Positions 35,328-45,201 of a stretch of 45,201 nt of DNA are shown here, piece by piece. Origin of the DNA: an uncultured Erysipelotrichaceae bacterium (GTDB taxonomy: Bacteria > Bacillota_I > Bacilli_A > Erysipelotrichales > Erysipelotrichaceae); NCBI GenBank assembly GCA_927435855.1, contig CAKMJZ010000032.1, positions 1 to 45,201 of the forward strand. The letters run 5' to 3'. Every line of letters begins with the position of its first letter. Within the stretch, counting starts at the first letter, position 1. The notes under the pieces are model-generated. The model made no database searches, had not been told where the DNA came from, and worked only from the letters and a program-made list of their open reading frames with translations. A program made the position numbers and the translations under genes.

Positions 35328-37049
35328 ATGAATAAATCCGCGATTTTCCATCAGAGCCACGATCAGTGGCAAGCCATCGTTAGTGATACTGAAGTTGAAA
35401 TCCGAATAACGACCGGCAAAGATATTCTAAGTGTTAATGTTGTCTTTGGTGACCCTCACTTAGGGGAAAGGACCCCGCTCGGTTGGCGATGGAAAAGCAG
35501 AACACAAGCGATGGAATTGGCATATATAACTGAACATGCCTATATTTGGAAAACCTTCCTAATACCCGAGAACAAACGATTGAAATATCATTTTATCCTT
35601 CAAGGAGAAGATGAGTTCTTTCAGTTTGGTGAGGATGGATTTACTCCAATTAACGAAGAAGTCGGACTATGGAATAATTTCTTCTTGCCCTATCTTCATC
35701 AACATCAACAATTCAACGCGCCAACATGGGTTAAAGATACAATTTGGTATCAGATATTCCCCGAACGTTTCTGTAATGGTGATAAAACCAACGATCCTAC
35801 AGGAACTCTTGAGTGGCACAGAGGTCCTGTAACCAACAAAGAGATCTATGGTGGTGATATTGCGGGAATCATCGAGAAACTCCCCTACCTGGCGGATTTA
35901 GGTTTCAGCGGCATTTATATGACCCCAATCTTTGAGGCTGTGACAACGCATAAGTATGATACAAGAAATTACTTTGCCATTGATCCTGCTTTTGGAACTG
36001 AGAATGATCTGATTGAACTGGTCAAAAGAGCTCACCAACTCAATATTAAAGTCATGTTAGATGCTGTATTCAATCACTCAGGATCTGACTTCCCTCAATG
36101 GGAAGATGTGAAGAGAAATAAAGAGTTATCCGATTATAAAGATTGGTTTTATATTAACAGTTATGAACCATTTTCATACCAAACTTTCTCATTTGATAAG
36201 AATATGCCAAAACTGAATCTCAACAATCCCAATGCCAAGCAGTATTTTATTGAAGTCGGTAAGTATTGGATTGAAAAAGCCGATATTGACGGTTGGCGTT
36301 TGGATGTCGCAAATGAAATCGATCCCTCATTTTGGAATGATTTTCGAAAAGAAATCAAATCTGTTAAAGAAGATTGTTATATCTTAGGTGAGGTATGGCA
36401 TGATTCGATGCAGTGGCTAAGAGGTGATCGTTTCGATGCGGTCATGAACTATCCGTTGGGCAGATCAATCATTGACTTCGCTTCAGGACAAATCAATACT
36501 ACGCAATTTCGCTTTCGGATGGACAAAGCTTTTGCTCACTATCCCTCAAAGGTAAGTGAGGTACAGTTCAATCTGCTCGACAGCCATGATACCGCAAGAC
36601 TAAGAAACATACTCAACCATGACATCCGCAGCGTGGAACTAGCCTTTGCCTTATTATTCATCAGTTTTGGTTCAATTTGCGTTTATTACGGTAGTGAAGT
36701 CGCTATGGAAGGAAAATATGATCCTGATTGTCGCCGCTGCATGATTTGGCAACCTAATAAAGAGGAGCTCGCATTTCAAAAGAGATTCAAGCGATTGATA
36801 ACATTACGCAATCAATATCCGTGTCTACGCAATGATTCAATATGGACATGGGTGGAAACCGGTAATTTGTTGGTCATTGAGCGCAGCAATAAAGATCAAT
36901 CCGTGTGGATGTTTGTCAACACTGCCGATCATCCATTACCCATCAACATCGAGAAGTATGTAACTGATCCCAAAGACGCCTTTAGCGGTCGTCCCCATGC
37001 GACTGTTGTTAATATTCTGCCTAAACAGTATATCTTTATTACAAAATAA
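35328..37049 (+). CDS. Neopullulanase / cyclomaltodextrinase / maltogenic amylase (GH13_20-like)
   Basis: About 573 aa; N-terminal CBM34-like region, DTIWYQIFPERFCNGDKTNDP, VMLDAVFNHSG, DGWRLDVANEID, LGEVWH, LLDSHDTARL. ATG at 35328 after AGGTG preferred to GTG at 35319. Confidence 0.92.
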   Translation: MNKSAIFHQSHDQWQAIVSDTEVEIRITTGKDILSVNVVFGDPHLGERTPLGWRWKSRTQAMELAYITEHAYIWKTFLIPENKRLKYHFILQGEDEFFQFGEDGFTPINEEVGLWNNFFLPYLHQHQQFNAPTWVKDTIWYQIFPERFCNGDKTNDPTGTLEWHRGPVTNKEIYGGDIAGIIEKLPYLADLGFSGIYMTPIFEAVTTHKYDTRNYFAIDPAFGTENDLIELVKRAHQLNIKVMLDAVFNHSGSDFPQWEDVKRNKELSDYKDWFYINSYEPFSYQTFSFDKNMPKLNLNNPNAKQYFIEVGKYWIEKADIDGWRLDVANEIDPSFWNDFRKEIKSVKEDCYILGEVWHDSMQWLRGDRFDAVMNYPLGRSIIDFASGQINTTQFRFRMDKAFAHYPSKVSEVQFNLLDSHDTARLRNILNHDIRSVELAFALLFISFGSICVYYGSEVAMEGKYDPDCRRCMIWQPNKEELAFQKRFKRLITLRNQYPCLRNDSIWTWVETGNLLVIERSNKDQSVWMFVNTADHPLPINIEKYVTDPKDAFSGRPHATVVNILPKQYIFITK

Positions 37050-37074
37050 AGGAGAGATCGTTTCTCTCCTTTTG
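37046..37074. terminator. Bidirectional terminator between neopullulanase and pullulanase genes
   Basis: aaaggagagatcgtttctctccttt between convergent genes. Confidence 0.85.
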
Positions 37075-37078
37075 CTTA

Positions 37079-39214
37079 TTATTTTCCAACAACGACCATG
37101 GTATTAGGATTGATCGTTAAACTTTGAACCTTTAGACCGCCAATCAATCCTGCTTCATTGGCAATTAAATCGGAATAATCTTCTAGCCGATGATAGACAA
37201 CATGATTCGTCGGATTAAAGAATACCCGAATATGATCATAACTGCCATAGGACTTCACATTTTTCAGACCATAAACCAAAATATGATTGTTCAAATCCTC
37301 GAAATACACATGTCGCCGAATTTCAGCGGTCGTTTTTAATCTGAACGCCCCAATTTGCTTGCGTAGCTTTATCATGTCCTTGGTATATTGAACTACTTCG
37401 TGATAACGATCTTTTCTCAACCAATCTACCTGATTGATATAGTCGCTGCTGCGATAACTGTTATGCACACCGTTTTTGGTCCGACAAAACTCCTGTCCAA
37501 TTTGAAAGAAAGGGATTCCCTGAGAAACCATCAAAGCACCAATCATCAACTTGTGCTTGCGAATGCGTACTTCTCGCGTGTCTTCTTTACAGCATTCCTT
37601 GATTTTATCCCAAGCCGTACGATTATCATGGCATTCCACATAGTTGACACTTTTCTGTGGAGTATCAAACAAATATACAAAATTATCATTCAACGTATTT
37701 GCAACTAAAGCCATCTTCATAGCTTCTGAATAATTGACATCTCCGGTACAATATCCTTTGACCGAAACTTCATTTTCTATGGTCTTTCCTTTGACATGAT
37801 CTCTATAGAAATCATTAAAATGACCGATTTTAGGCATTTGGTGTTGATTGAACATCATAGCTTTCAAAGAATCATCCAAAATGGTCGGCATGTTCCATCC
37901 TTCACCATAAACCATAATATCTTGTTTTAACTTCTGACATTCTTCCTCAACCAGATTCATCGTATCGACATCGATAATTCCCATCAAGTCAAAACGGAAT
38001 CCATCAACGCCATAACTACTGACCCACATTTTACATGAGTCGACGATAAATTTTCTGGCCATTAGTCGGTTGGAATCGAAATCATTGTCGCAGAAAGAAC
38101 CATTAGATACTGCTCCGGTCGCACTTCTGCGAAAAAAGTAATAGGGAACGATTTTTTCAAAACTAGAAGCGTCCATATCATAAACATGATTATAAACCAC
38201 ATCCATGATGACGCGCATACCTTCCTTGTGGCATTGTGAAATCAGTTCTTTCAACTCTACTACTCTTGAAAGCGGATTATGTGGGTCACTGGAAAAGCTT
38301 CCTTCGGGAACATTATATTGATTAGGATCGTAACCCCAGTTATAAAATATCGAAACATTCTCTTCATCGACTGTAGCAAAGTCGAAAATGGGCATCAGCT
38401 GAATATGACTGACTTTCAATGAGCACAAATAATCAAATCCGGTTTTCGTTTTATTAGCACTCATCGTCCCTCGGACAGTGAATCCTTTAAACGTTCCAGG
38501 ATAAGGATTGTTGGATTCTTTGTCCATTGTAAAATCACGGATTGAACATTCTACGATGATTGCATCCGTTTTACTTTTTAATAAAGGCAAACAGTCATCT
38601 CGCTGATCGACTGTGCACTGATGGTCATCAATTACGACGCTAACCGTAGAATTACTTGTAGATGAACGTCCATAAGGATCGATGCTTTCAATCCATTTTC
38701 CATTGACCAATATAAGATAAATGTATTTTGCAAGATGAAGATTCTGAGGGATGGAAATCCGATAAATTCCTTTTTCTTCGCGTTTTAAATCCAAAGTTAT
38801 ACGAATATCCGTGTCTATCTGCAATTTAACAGCAACAGCTGTGGGAGCCCAGAGCACAAATTCAGTGACATCACCGTTTGTTTGAGCACCCAAATCATTT
38901 CCCGGGTAATAAAACTCTTGATCGAATCGTGGCGATTTGACTATCAAACCGATTTGAAGAGGTGTTGACAGACTATGCTCTTCGACGACTTCATATGGAA
39001 CACCAAACAATATGTTTTCACATCCTGCTAGCATATACTTACTATATTCATTGGATGTATTCTCAAAACTCTTGATGACTAGCTTCGAAAGTTTACCCGA
39101 TGGCTCGCGCAAAAAGAAAGATTCGCTCTTCCCTTGATAGAAACGTTTGGATAAATAAACAGTAATACTGTTGTAGTCGTCTAAGTGCGCTTCAAACCGC
39201 TCGACTTTTCTCAT
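37079..39214 (-). CDS. pulA: Type I pullulanase (GH13, cytosolic)
   Basis: 711 aa; YNWGYDPNQYNVPEGSFSSDP, VIMDVVYNHVYD, GVDGFRFDLMGIID, VYGEGWNMP, VECHDNRT. Confidence 0.94.
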   Translation of the reverse strand: MRKVERFEAHLDDYNSITVYLSKRFYQGKSESFFLREPSGKLSKLVIKSFENTSNEYSKYMLAGCENILFGVPYEVVEEHSLSTPLQIGLIVKSPRFDQEFYYPGNDLGAQTNGDVTEFVLWAPTAVAVKLQIDTDIRITLDLKREEKGIYRISIPQNLHLAKYIYLILVNGKWIESIDPYGRSSTSNSTVSVVIDDHQCTVDQRDDCLPLLKSKTDAIIVECSIRDFTMDKESNNPYPGTFKGFTVRGTMSANKTKTGFDYLCSLKVSHIQLMPIFDFATVDEENVSIFYNWGYDPNQYNVPEGSFSSDPHNPLSRVVELKELISQCHKEGMRVIMDVVYNHVYDMDASSFEKIVPYYFFRRSATGAVSNGSFCDNDFDSNRLMARKFIVDSCKMWVSSYGVDGFRFDLMGIIDVDTMNLVEEECQKLKQDIMVYGEGWNMPTILDDSLKAMMFNQHQMPKIGHFNDFYRDHVKGKTIENEVSVKGYCTGDVNYSEAMKMALVANTLNDNFVYLFDTPQKSVNYVECHDNRTAWDKIKECCKEDTREVRIRKHKLMIGALMVSQGIPFFQIGQEFCRTKNGVHNSYRSSDYINQVDWLRKDRYHEVVQYTKDMIKLRKQIGAFRLKTTAEIRRHVYFEDLNNHILVYGLKNVKSYGSYDHIRVFFNPTNHVVYHRLEDYSDLIANEAGLIGGLKVQSLTINPNTMVVVGK

Positions 39215-39229
39215 ATGAATCCCTCTTCA

Positions 39230-39246
39230 ATAACGGTTATATCATA
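39230..39246 (-). promoter_or_regulatory. Candidate operator at the pulA promoter
   Basis: Reverse strand -10-like TATGAT followed directly by palindrome ATAACCGTTAT (39230-39240). Confidence 0.4.
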
Positions 39247-39280
39247 ACACAAAATCACGTTTTTTCACGAGTTCAATTAT

Positions 39281-39305
39281 GAAAAAAGCGGAGATTGCTC
39301 CGCTA
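39281..39305 (-). terminator. Intrinsic terminator of glgP incorporating its stop codon
   Basis: Reverse strand TAGCGGAGCAATCTCCGCTTTTTTC; the TAG is the glgP stop. Confidence 0.8.
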
Positions 39306-41705
39306 ATTGATTGGTTTTATATTCCAAATCTCATTTGCATACTGTGTTATCGTTCGATCGGAAGAGAAGAATCCCGATTTTGCTATATTGACAAGACACA
39401 TTTCAGCCCAATATTTCTGATTGACATACCGCTTTTGAACCTCTTGGTGCGCTTTTACATAACTGTCAAAATCAGCAATCAGGAAATATTCATCATTGCG
39501 ATACATCAACTCATCATATATTGCCTTAAATTCATCACGATTGACATGCCATGATCCGTCAATCAGCGATTCAATGACACGTTTGAGAGGCGGATTGTCC
39601 TTTACGGCTTCCCAAACATCATAACCACTATGACGTAATGCTTCAACTTCTGAAACGGTCATTCCGAATATGACATCATAATCGCGGCCCACTAATTCAT
39701 CGATTTCCACATTAGCTCCATCAAGAGTACCTAACGTCAGTGCACCATTCATCATAAACTTCATGTTGCCAGTACCACTAGCCTCTTTACCAGCAGTCGA
39801 AATTTGTTCAGATACATCCGCTGCATTCATCAACACTTCCGCAACCGAGACATTATAGTTGGGAATAAAGACGACTTTCATAAATTTGTTAACCGTCGGA
39901 TCATTATTGATGACTTCAGCAACACTGTGAATTAGTTTGATGATCTTTTTAGCAAAATAATAAGCAGGAGCTGCTTTCGCTGCAAAAATATAAGTTGTAG
40001 GATGCATCGTAAATTCCGGTTCAACCTTAATTTTTTGATATAAATAGATAATGTGTAGCACATTTAACAATTGACGCTTATATGCATGCAAACGCTTGGC
40101 TTGAACATCGAAAATCGAATTGACGTCAACTTCGATTCCTGTCCACTCCAGTATCTTCTTCGCAAGTATTTCTTTGCGCTGACGCTTAATCGCCAAAAAC
40201 TGCTTTTGTTGACGAGCTTTCTTAGCGAATGGCAATAAATCAATTAATCTCGCCGGTTCATAGACATACTCATCCCCAATGGTTTTAGTTAAAAAATCAT
40301 GCAACTGTGGATTGGAATAAGTCAACCAACGACGGTGAGTTATCCCGTTAGTCTTATTGTTGAACTTTTGATCAAACAACTCATGGAAATCACGCATGAC
40401 ATCTGTTATTAAAATCTCAGTATGTAAACGGGCTACCCCATTGACACTGTGCGATCCCACAACTGCCAAATGAGCCATATGGATCTGACCGTCTTTGATG
40501 ATAGACATTCGATATTGTTTACCCGGATCATTGGGGTAAGATTGACGTAAATAGGTAACAAATCGGCTATTGATTTCTTCGATGATCATAAATACTCTCG
40601 GTAATAGATATTGTACAAACTGAACAGGCCATTTTTCCAATGCTTCCGCTAACACGGTGTGGTTGGTATAGGCCATTGTGTTTGAGACGATATTCCAAGC
40701 CGATTCCCAGTTATATTCATATTCATCCATCAATATACGCATCAATTCCGGAATCGCTAATACCGGATGAGTATCATTCAACTGAATAGCTACTTTTTCC
40801 GCAAAATTATCTAAATTTGGATAGACACGTAAGTGGGCTTTGATCATCGCATTCAATCCGGCAGAAACAAAGAAGTACTGTTGTTTCAGACGTAAATAGC
40901 GACCGTGCTCAGTGGAATCATCCGGATATACGTTTTGACATATTTCATTGACCTCTTGAATATACTGACGGAAGTCTTTATTTTTAGGTAAAATATCCGA
41001 AGCTTCTGCACCCCATAATCGTAATGTATTGGTTGTGTCAGTGCCACGACCGACCACTGGCATATCATAAGGTACCGCACGAACGTGTTCGGCATCAACA
41101 TGATCAAAGAATAAACGTCCAACATCATCTTTGCGCATTTCGATCCGTCCCCAAAACTTAACATCGATTGCATGCTTAGGTTTACGAACTTCCCACACAT
41201 TGCCAAGCTTCATCCATTGATCCGGTACTTCGACTTGGTATCCATCAATGATTTTTTGACGGAATAATCCATATTCATAGCGCAAGCAAATACCGTGCCC
41301 CGGTAAAGATAAAGATGCCAGAGAATCCAAGAAGCATGCCGCAAGACGGCCAAGACCACCATTACCTAAGCCAGCATCTGACTCCAAATTTTCTAGTTCG
41401 TTCAAATCGATGCCTAATTCAGCTAATCCATCTTTAACAACATTGAAAATACCCAGATTCATTAAATTATTGACAAGTAAACGTCCAATTAAAAATTCCA
41501 TGGAGAAGTAATACATTTGTTTGGCACCGATATTAGCCACTTCCTCTTTGGATTGTTTCCAGAGAGTCGAGGCATAGTCTCGAACCATATCGCCTAAAAC
41601 CATATATCGTTCAGTATGGTGAGATTGTTTTACCGAACGACCGTATTTCTCAACAACGCGTTGTGTAAAATCGCGTTTAAAATCGTGTTTGTCTTTAAAC
41701 ATCAA
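39303..41705 (-). CDS. glgP: Glycogen/maltodextrin phosphorylase (GT35)
   Basis: 800 aa; SDAGLGNGGLGRLAACFLDS, IQLNDTHP, PLP site EASGTGNMKFMMNGALTLGTLDGANVEI. Confidence 0.97.
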   Translation of the reverse strand: MMFKDKHDFKRDFTQRVVEKYGRSVKQSHHTERYMVLGDMVRDYASTLWKQSKEEVANIGAKQMYYFSMEFLIGRLLVNNLMNLGIFNVVKDGLAELGIDLNELENLESDAGLGNGGLGRLAACFLDSLASLSLPGHGICLRYEYGLFRQKIIDGYQVEVPDQWMKLGNVWEVRKPKHAIDVKFWGRIEMRKDDVGRLFFDHVDAEHVRAVPYDMPVVGRGTDTTNTLRLWGAEASDILPKNKDFRQYIQEVNEICQNVYPDDSTEHGRYLRLKQQYFFVSAGLNAMIKAHLRVYPNLDNFAEKVAIQLNDTHPVLAIPELMRILMDEYEYNWESAWNIVSNTMAYTNHTVLAEALEKWPVQFVQYLLPRVFMIIEEINSRFVTYLRQSYPNDPGKQYRMSIIKDGQIHMAHLAVVGSHSVNGVARLHTEILITDVMRDFHELFDQKFNNKTNGITHRRWLTYSNPQLHDFLTKTIGDEYVYEPARLIDLLPFAKKARQQKQFLAIKRQRKEILAKKILEWTGIEVDVNSIFDVQAKRLHAYKRQLLNVLHIIYLYQKIKVEPEFTMHPTTYIFAAKAAPAYYFAKKIIKLIHSVAEVINNDPTVNKFMKVVFIPNYNVSVAEVLMNAADVSEQISTAGKEASGTGNMKFMMNGALTLGTLDGANVEIDELVGRDYDVIFGMTVSEVEALRHSGYDVWEAVKDNPPLKRVIESLIDGSWHVNRDEFKAIYDELMYRNDEYFLIADFDSYVKAHQEVQKRYVNQKYWAEMCLVNIAKSGFFSSDRTITQYANEIWNIKPIN

Positions 41706-41762
41706 TGCGACCTCCTATAAAGTCCCTGTAGAATCTTATCAGATATTACCAAAAAACACAAA

Positions 41763-43598
41763 TTATACTTTGCTCACTTCAAACATCATCGCACCGAATG
41801 GAGACACTCGTATGACGATTTTAAATGGCAGATTATGACATAATTCTTCGGTTGCCACTACCGGGACATAGTTACACATGTCATTACCTTCATAAATAGC
41901 TTTTTGCGAATTGATAATCTCTACATATTCACCGGCTAAAGGAACCCCTACGTGAAATTCTTCGATAGCTAGCGGTGTCATATTTAAGACTGTAATGATT
42001 ACACTCTTTTCATCCTCACGATAGTACGAATAGATGCTTTGAGTTGCATTGTCCGCATCGATCCAACGGAATCCGCGCTGTTCATAATCGTATCTGCTTA
42101 AACAAGAATGATGGGTATACACTCGGTTTAAGTCAATCATAAACCGATTGAGAGCGTTATGACGAGAATATTGAAGCAAATGCCAGTCCATCTCGCGGTT
42201 TTCGTCCCACTCTCTGAAATGTGCCAGTTCATTACCCATAAAGTTCAATTTTTTACCAGGATGAGAAAACATGTACAAATACAGGTTCTTTACTTGAGCA
42301 AATTTCTGGTCATAATCGCCCCACATTTTGTTAATTATCGTACCTTTACCATGAACGACTTCATCGTGCGATAAAGGCATGATAAATTTCTCGGAATAGA
42401 AATAAGCCATACTGAATGTCAGTTGGTGATGGTGATAACTACGGAAAACCGGATCCATAGCATAATATCTCAATGTATCATTCATCCATCCTAAATCCCA
42501 TTTGTAATCAAACCCCAATCCCATCTCGAATGTTGGTTGGGTGACTTTTGGATAATCCGACGAATCTTCCGCAATCAAGATCGCACTTGGATATCTTTGA
42601 GATAAGTAATAATTCAGTCGGCGGACAAAGGCCAATGCGCCTTCATTAACACCGCGCTTTTTTTCGCCATGCCAATATATGATATTGGATACTGCATCAA
42701 TGCGCATGCCGTCGATATGATATACATCCATCCAGAAGGACGCGGCTGACATTAAGAAACTTCTGACTTCCTCTTTCCACAAGTCAAAAACCATGGTTCC
42801 CCATTGGCTGTGAGCATCTTGTGGATTAGGATATTCAAATAACGGTGTACCGTCAAACTCAATCAATCCAAAGTAATCTTTTACAAAGTGCACAGGAACA
42901 AAGTCGACGATCACGCCAATATCATGATGATGACATTGATTAATGAACTCCATCAATTGCTTTGGAGTTCCATATCGCGATGTTGCCGAGAAATACCCGG
43001 TTGCCTGATAACCCCATGACCCATCAAAAGGATGCTCATTTAGAGGCATCAATTCAATATGCGTATAACCTTGTTCTTTAACATAAGGAATCAAATCGCG
43101 TGCAAGTTCTTCATAATTGAGCCATTCGACCGCATATTTTTTACGCCAAGATCCTAAGTGAACCTCATAAATACTCATAGGTTCTTTAAAGTGTTTCGTG
43201 CGCTTGTTCATCCACATTTTATCGGTCCACCCAAAATTACGTAAATTCACGACGAGTGACGAGCTTTTAGGCCGCATTTCCGAATAAAAGGCGAAAGGAT
43301 CAGATTTTTCTATCCAATGCCCATGAGCGTTTTCAATAAGATATTTATATAAATCCCATTCATTAACATTAGCAATGAAAATACTCCACACTCCTTGAGG
43401 AGATATTTTTTTCATAAAAGCATCTGATCCATCCCAATGATTGAAGGTACCGACGACTTGAACGTTACGTGCATTCGGCGCATATACGGTGAATCGTACG
43501 CCGCTTATCCCCTCATAAGCAAAATGCGCTCCAAATACATTGTGTGCATCCAAGCAGTGACCGGCAAAAAAACTGTCGAAAATCGATGTTTTTAACAT
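41763..43598 (-). CDS. glgB: 1,4-alpha-glucan branching enzyme (GH13, CBM48)
   Basis: 611 aa; VQVVGTFNHWDG, HIELMPLNEHPFDGSWGYQATGYFSATSRYGTP, VDFVPVHF, GMRIDAVSNIIY, IAEDSSD, LSHDEVVHGKG. Confidence 0.97.
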   Translation of the reverse strand: MLKTSIFDSFFAGHCLDAHNVFGAHFAYEGISGVRFTVYAPNARNVQVVGTFNHWDGSDAFMKKISPQGVWSIFIANVNEWDLYKYLIENAHGHWIEKSDPFAFYSEMRPKSSSLVVNLRNFGWTDKMWMNKRTKHFKEPMSIYEVHLGSWRKKYAVEWLNYEELARDLIPYVKEQGYTHIELMPLNEHPFDGSWGYQATGYFSATSRYGTPKQLMEFINQCHHHDIGVIVDFVPVHFVKDYFGLIEFDGTPLFEYPNPQDAHSQWGTMVFDLWKEEVRSFLMSAASFWMDVYHIDGMRIDAVSNIIYWHGEKKRGVNEGALAFVRRLNYYLSQRYPSAILIAEDSSDYPKVTQPTFEMGLGFDYKWDLGWMNDTLRYYAMDPVFRSYHHHQLTFSMAYFYSEKFIMPLSHDEVVHGKGTIINKMWGDYDQKFAQVKNLYLYMFSHPGKKLNFMGNELAHFREWDENREMDWHLLQYSRHNALNRFMIDLNRVYTHHSCLSRYDYEQRGFRWIDADNATQSIYSYYREDEKSVIITVLNMTPLAIEEFHVGVPLAGEYVEIINSQKAIYEGNDMCNYVPVVATEELCHNLPFKIVIRVSPFGAMMFEVSKV

Positions 43599-43642
43599 AT
43601 TTTTTTCCCCTCCTTTTCTTTATTCTACTCTATTTTGCCAAT

Positions 43643-43673
43643 AAAAAAAACACAAGTGTTTAACTTGTGTTCA
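43643..43673 (-). terminator. Intrinsic terminator of the phosphoglucomutase gene
   Basis: Reverse strand AACACAAGTTAAACACTTGTGTTTTTTTTATT. Confidence 0.85.
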
Positions 43674-43680
43674 CATAACG

Positions 43681-45201
43681 TCATTCAATCGTCTTTTTGA
43701 TAACTTGGCTAAACAAAGCAAATTTCTCTTTTGTCTCGGTTTCGTTATCTCCTTTGATACAATAATAAAATTTGCATTTAGGTTCAGTTCCTGATGGTCG
43801 AACAGCAATCCAAGATCCATCAGAAAGTTTCATTTTTAATACATCGGAAACCGGGAAATCAAGCTCAAATGAATCATCGCCAGATAGAATGATTGATTGT
43901 TTATAATCTTCCCATGCGATTACTTCGTAGCCAGCCACTTCTGTAAGTGGAGACTTTCTCAAGTTCGCCATGATTTCCTCAATTCGTGCACTACCCTCTG
44001 CTCCGGCCAATGTTAGTGATGTTTGTGTCTCAAAATAAGTTCCATGTCGTTGGTATAGTTCTTGCAAAACATCAAACAAGGTCTGCCCTTTTGAATGATA
44101 ATACTGTGTAGCTTCACAGATGATCAGACAAGCTTGAACGGCATCTTTATCTCTGACAAACGGCTGAATCAAATATCCATAACTTTCCTCATAACCAAAA
44201 ACAAATTGTTTTTCTTTGCTTTTTTCATATTTCTCGATTTTTTCACCGATAAACTTGAATCCGGTCAGTGTCTTTTCGACCTCAACACCATGATGAATCG
44301 CAACAGCCTCACCCAAATCTGAAGTAACGACCGTGTTGAACATGACTGGGTTAGATGGCATAATGCCTTTTTCCTTCATCGATGAGAAAATATATTCAAG
44401 TAGTACTGATCCGGTTTGATTCCCGGTCATTAATACATATTCTCCTTGATGTTTAACAACGACCCCAACACGATCCCCATCCGGATCGGTACTGATAGCG
44501 ATTTGCGCATCATGTTTTTTCGCATACTCGATAGCCAACTCATATGCGGCCGGTTCTTCCGGATTTGGTGTCTTGGTATTTGGAAAAGAAGGGTCGGGCG
44601 GACATTGCTCATCGACCAAGATAACATTATATCCTGCTTCTTTCAAGACAATATTTGTGATCGGAAAAGCTGTTCCATGTTGAGGTGTAAATACGACTTT
44701 GATATCTTTATTCAATTCCGGACGTAATTGGATTTGAAGTACACGATTGGCATAGCGAATATCCACGTCCTCATCCAACCAGTGAATGAGTTTTTCTTGC
44801 TCAGCAGTTAATAGAACATCAATCGATAACTCATCTTCAACTTCTTCAACTGCTTGAATGACCTTCTCGATTTCCTCAGGAATCAACTGACAACCGGTCG
44901 GATCATAGACCTTATAACCGTTATATTCCTTGGGATTGTGTGATGCTGTGATAACGATACCGCCAATACAGTTTAACTCCCGAACGGTATAAGATAGTTG
45001 AGGGGTTGTTCGTAATTCAGTGTAGACAAAACTCTCAATGTCAAACATTGCTAACACCCTAGCAGATTCAATTGCAAATTCTTTGGACATAAATCGATTG
45101 TCAAAGGCAATCGCTACACCACGCTTATCTGTGGTTTTAGCGAGTTCTACCAGATACTTCGCAAATCCCAGATTAGCACGACGAATCGTAAAAATATTCA
45201 A
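43681..45201 (-). CDS. Phospho-sugar mutase, alpha-phosphoglucomutase type (5' end beyond window)
   Basis: GGIVITASHNPKEYNGYKVYDPTGCQL, ISTDPDGDRVGV, GYEESYGYL, VRPSGTEPKCKFY; the open frame runs off the window edge, so the listed Met is probably not the real start. Confidence 0.93.
   Translation of the reverse strand: MNIFTIRRANLGFAKYLVELAKTTDKRGVAIAFDNRFMSKEFAIESARVLAMFDIESFVYTELRTTPQLSYTVRELNCIGGIVITASHNPKEYNGYKVYDPTGCQLIPEEIEKVIQAVEEVEDELSIDVLLTAEQEKLIHWLDEDVDIRYANRVLQIQLRPELNKDIKVVFTPQHGTAFPITNIVLKEAGYNVILVDEQCPPDPSFPNTKTPNPEEPAAYELAIEYAKKHDAQIAISTDPDGDRVGVVVKHQGEYVLMTGNQTGSVLLEYIFSSMKEKGIMPSNPVMFNTVVTSDLGEAVAIHHGVEVEKTLTGFKFIGEKIEKYEKSKEKQFVFGYEESYGYLIQPFVRDKDAVQACLIICEATQYYHSKGQTLFDVLQELYQRHGTYFETQTSLTLAGAEGSARIEEIMANLRKSPLTEVAGYEVIAWEDYKQSIILSGDDSFELDFPVSDVLKMKLSDGSWIAVRPSGTEPKCKFYYCIKGDNETETKEKFALFSQVIKKTIE

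Noticed and set aside
39251-39270. CACGTTTTTTCACG near the pulA/glgP junction as an operator
   Set aside because: It is a short direct repeat of CACG around a T-run, not an inverted repeat, and is likely part of the AT-rich promoter background.
40886-41206. Minus-strand 106-aa ORF inside glgP
   Set aside because: Alternative frame of a clearly conserved glgP coding region.
1-45201. CRISPR arrays, tRNA/rRNA genes, transposases, prophage or defence genes
   Set aside because: No regular repeat-spacer pattern, no recognisable structural RNA sequence and no integrase/transposase-like ORF was seen.

Overview
The window looks like a low-GC Gram-positive-like (Bacillota/Mollicutes-like, inferred) chromosomal segment dominated by a glycogen/maltodextrin supercluster, almost all on the minus strand. 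From left to right it carries: a pgk-tpiA glycolytic operon (tpiA truncated at the left edge and missing from the ORF track); glgC-glgD-glgA; a gamma-glutamyltransferase; ung-folC-folT-like; an MFS transporter paired with a membrane-anchored MalE-like binding protein; a split transketolase; a divergent GH13 protein resembling Thermotoga maltosyltransferase; an orphan lipoprotein; a glucose-type PTS (EIIA, EIICB) with a GH38 alpha-mannosidase and RpiR regulator; a maltodextrin operon (malE, alpha-glucosidase, lipoprotein alpha-amylase, PucR-type regulator, MsmX/MalK ATPase, cytosolic alpha-amylase); malF-malG-DUF1189; neopullulanase; type I pullulanase; glgP; glgB; and phosphoglucomutase (truncated at the right edge). 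Seven GH13 enzymes lie in 45 kb. No CRISPR, rRNA, tRNA or transposon was recognised. The items most worth following up are the MalE-like/MFS pair, the maltosyltransferase-like GH13, two unlisted small ORFs with canonical Shine-Dalgarno sequences in intergenic regions, a recurring AACGGTT-centred operator-like palindrome at the glgC, malE and pullulanase promoters, and a Rex-like plus cre-like tandem upstream of pgk. All calls come from reading the sequence and recalling family motifs; no search was run.
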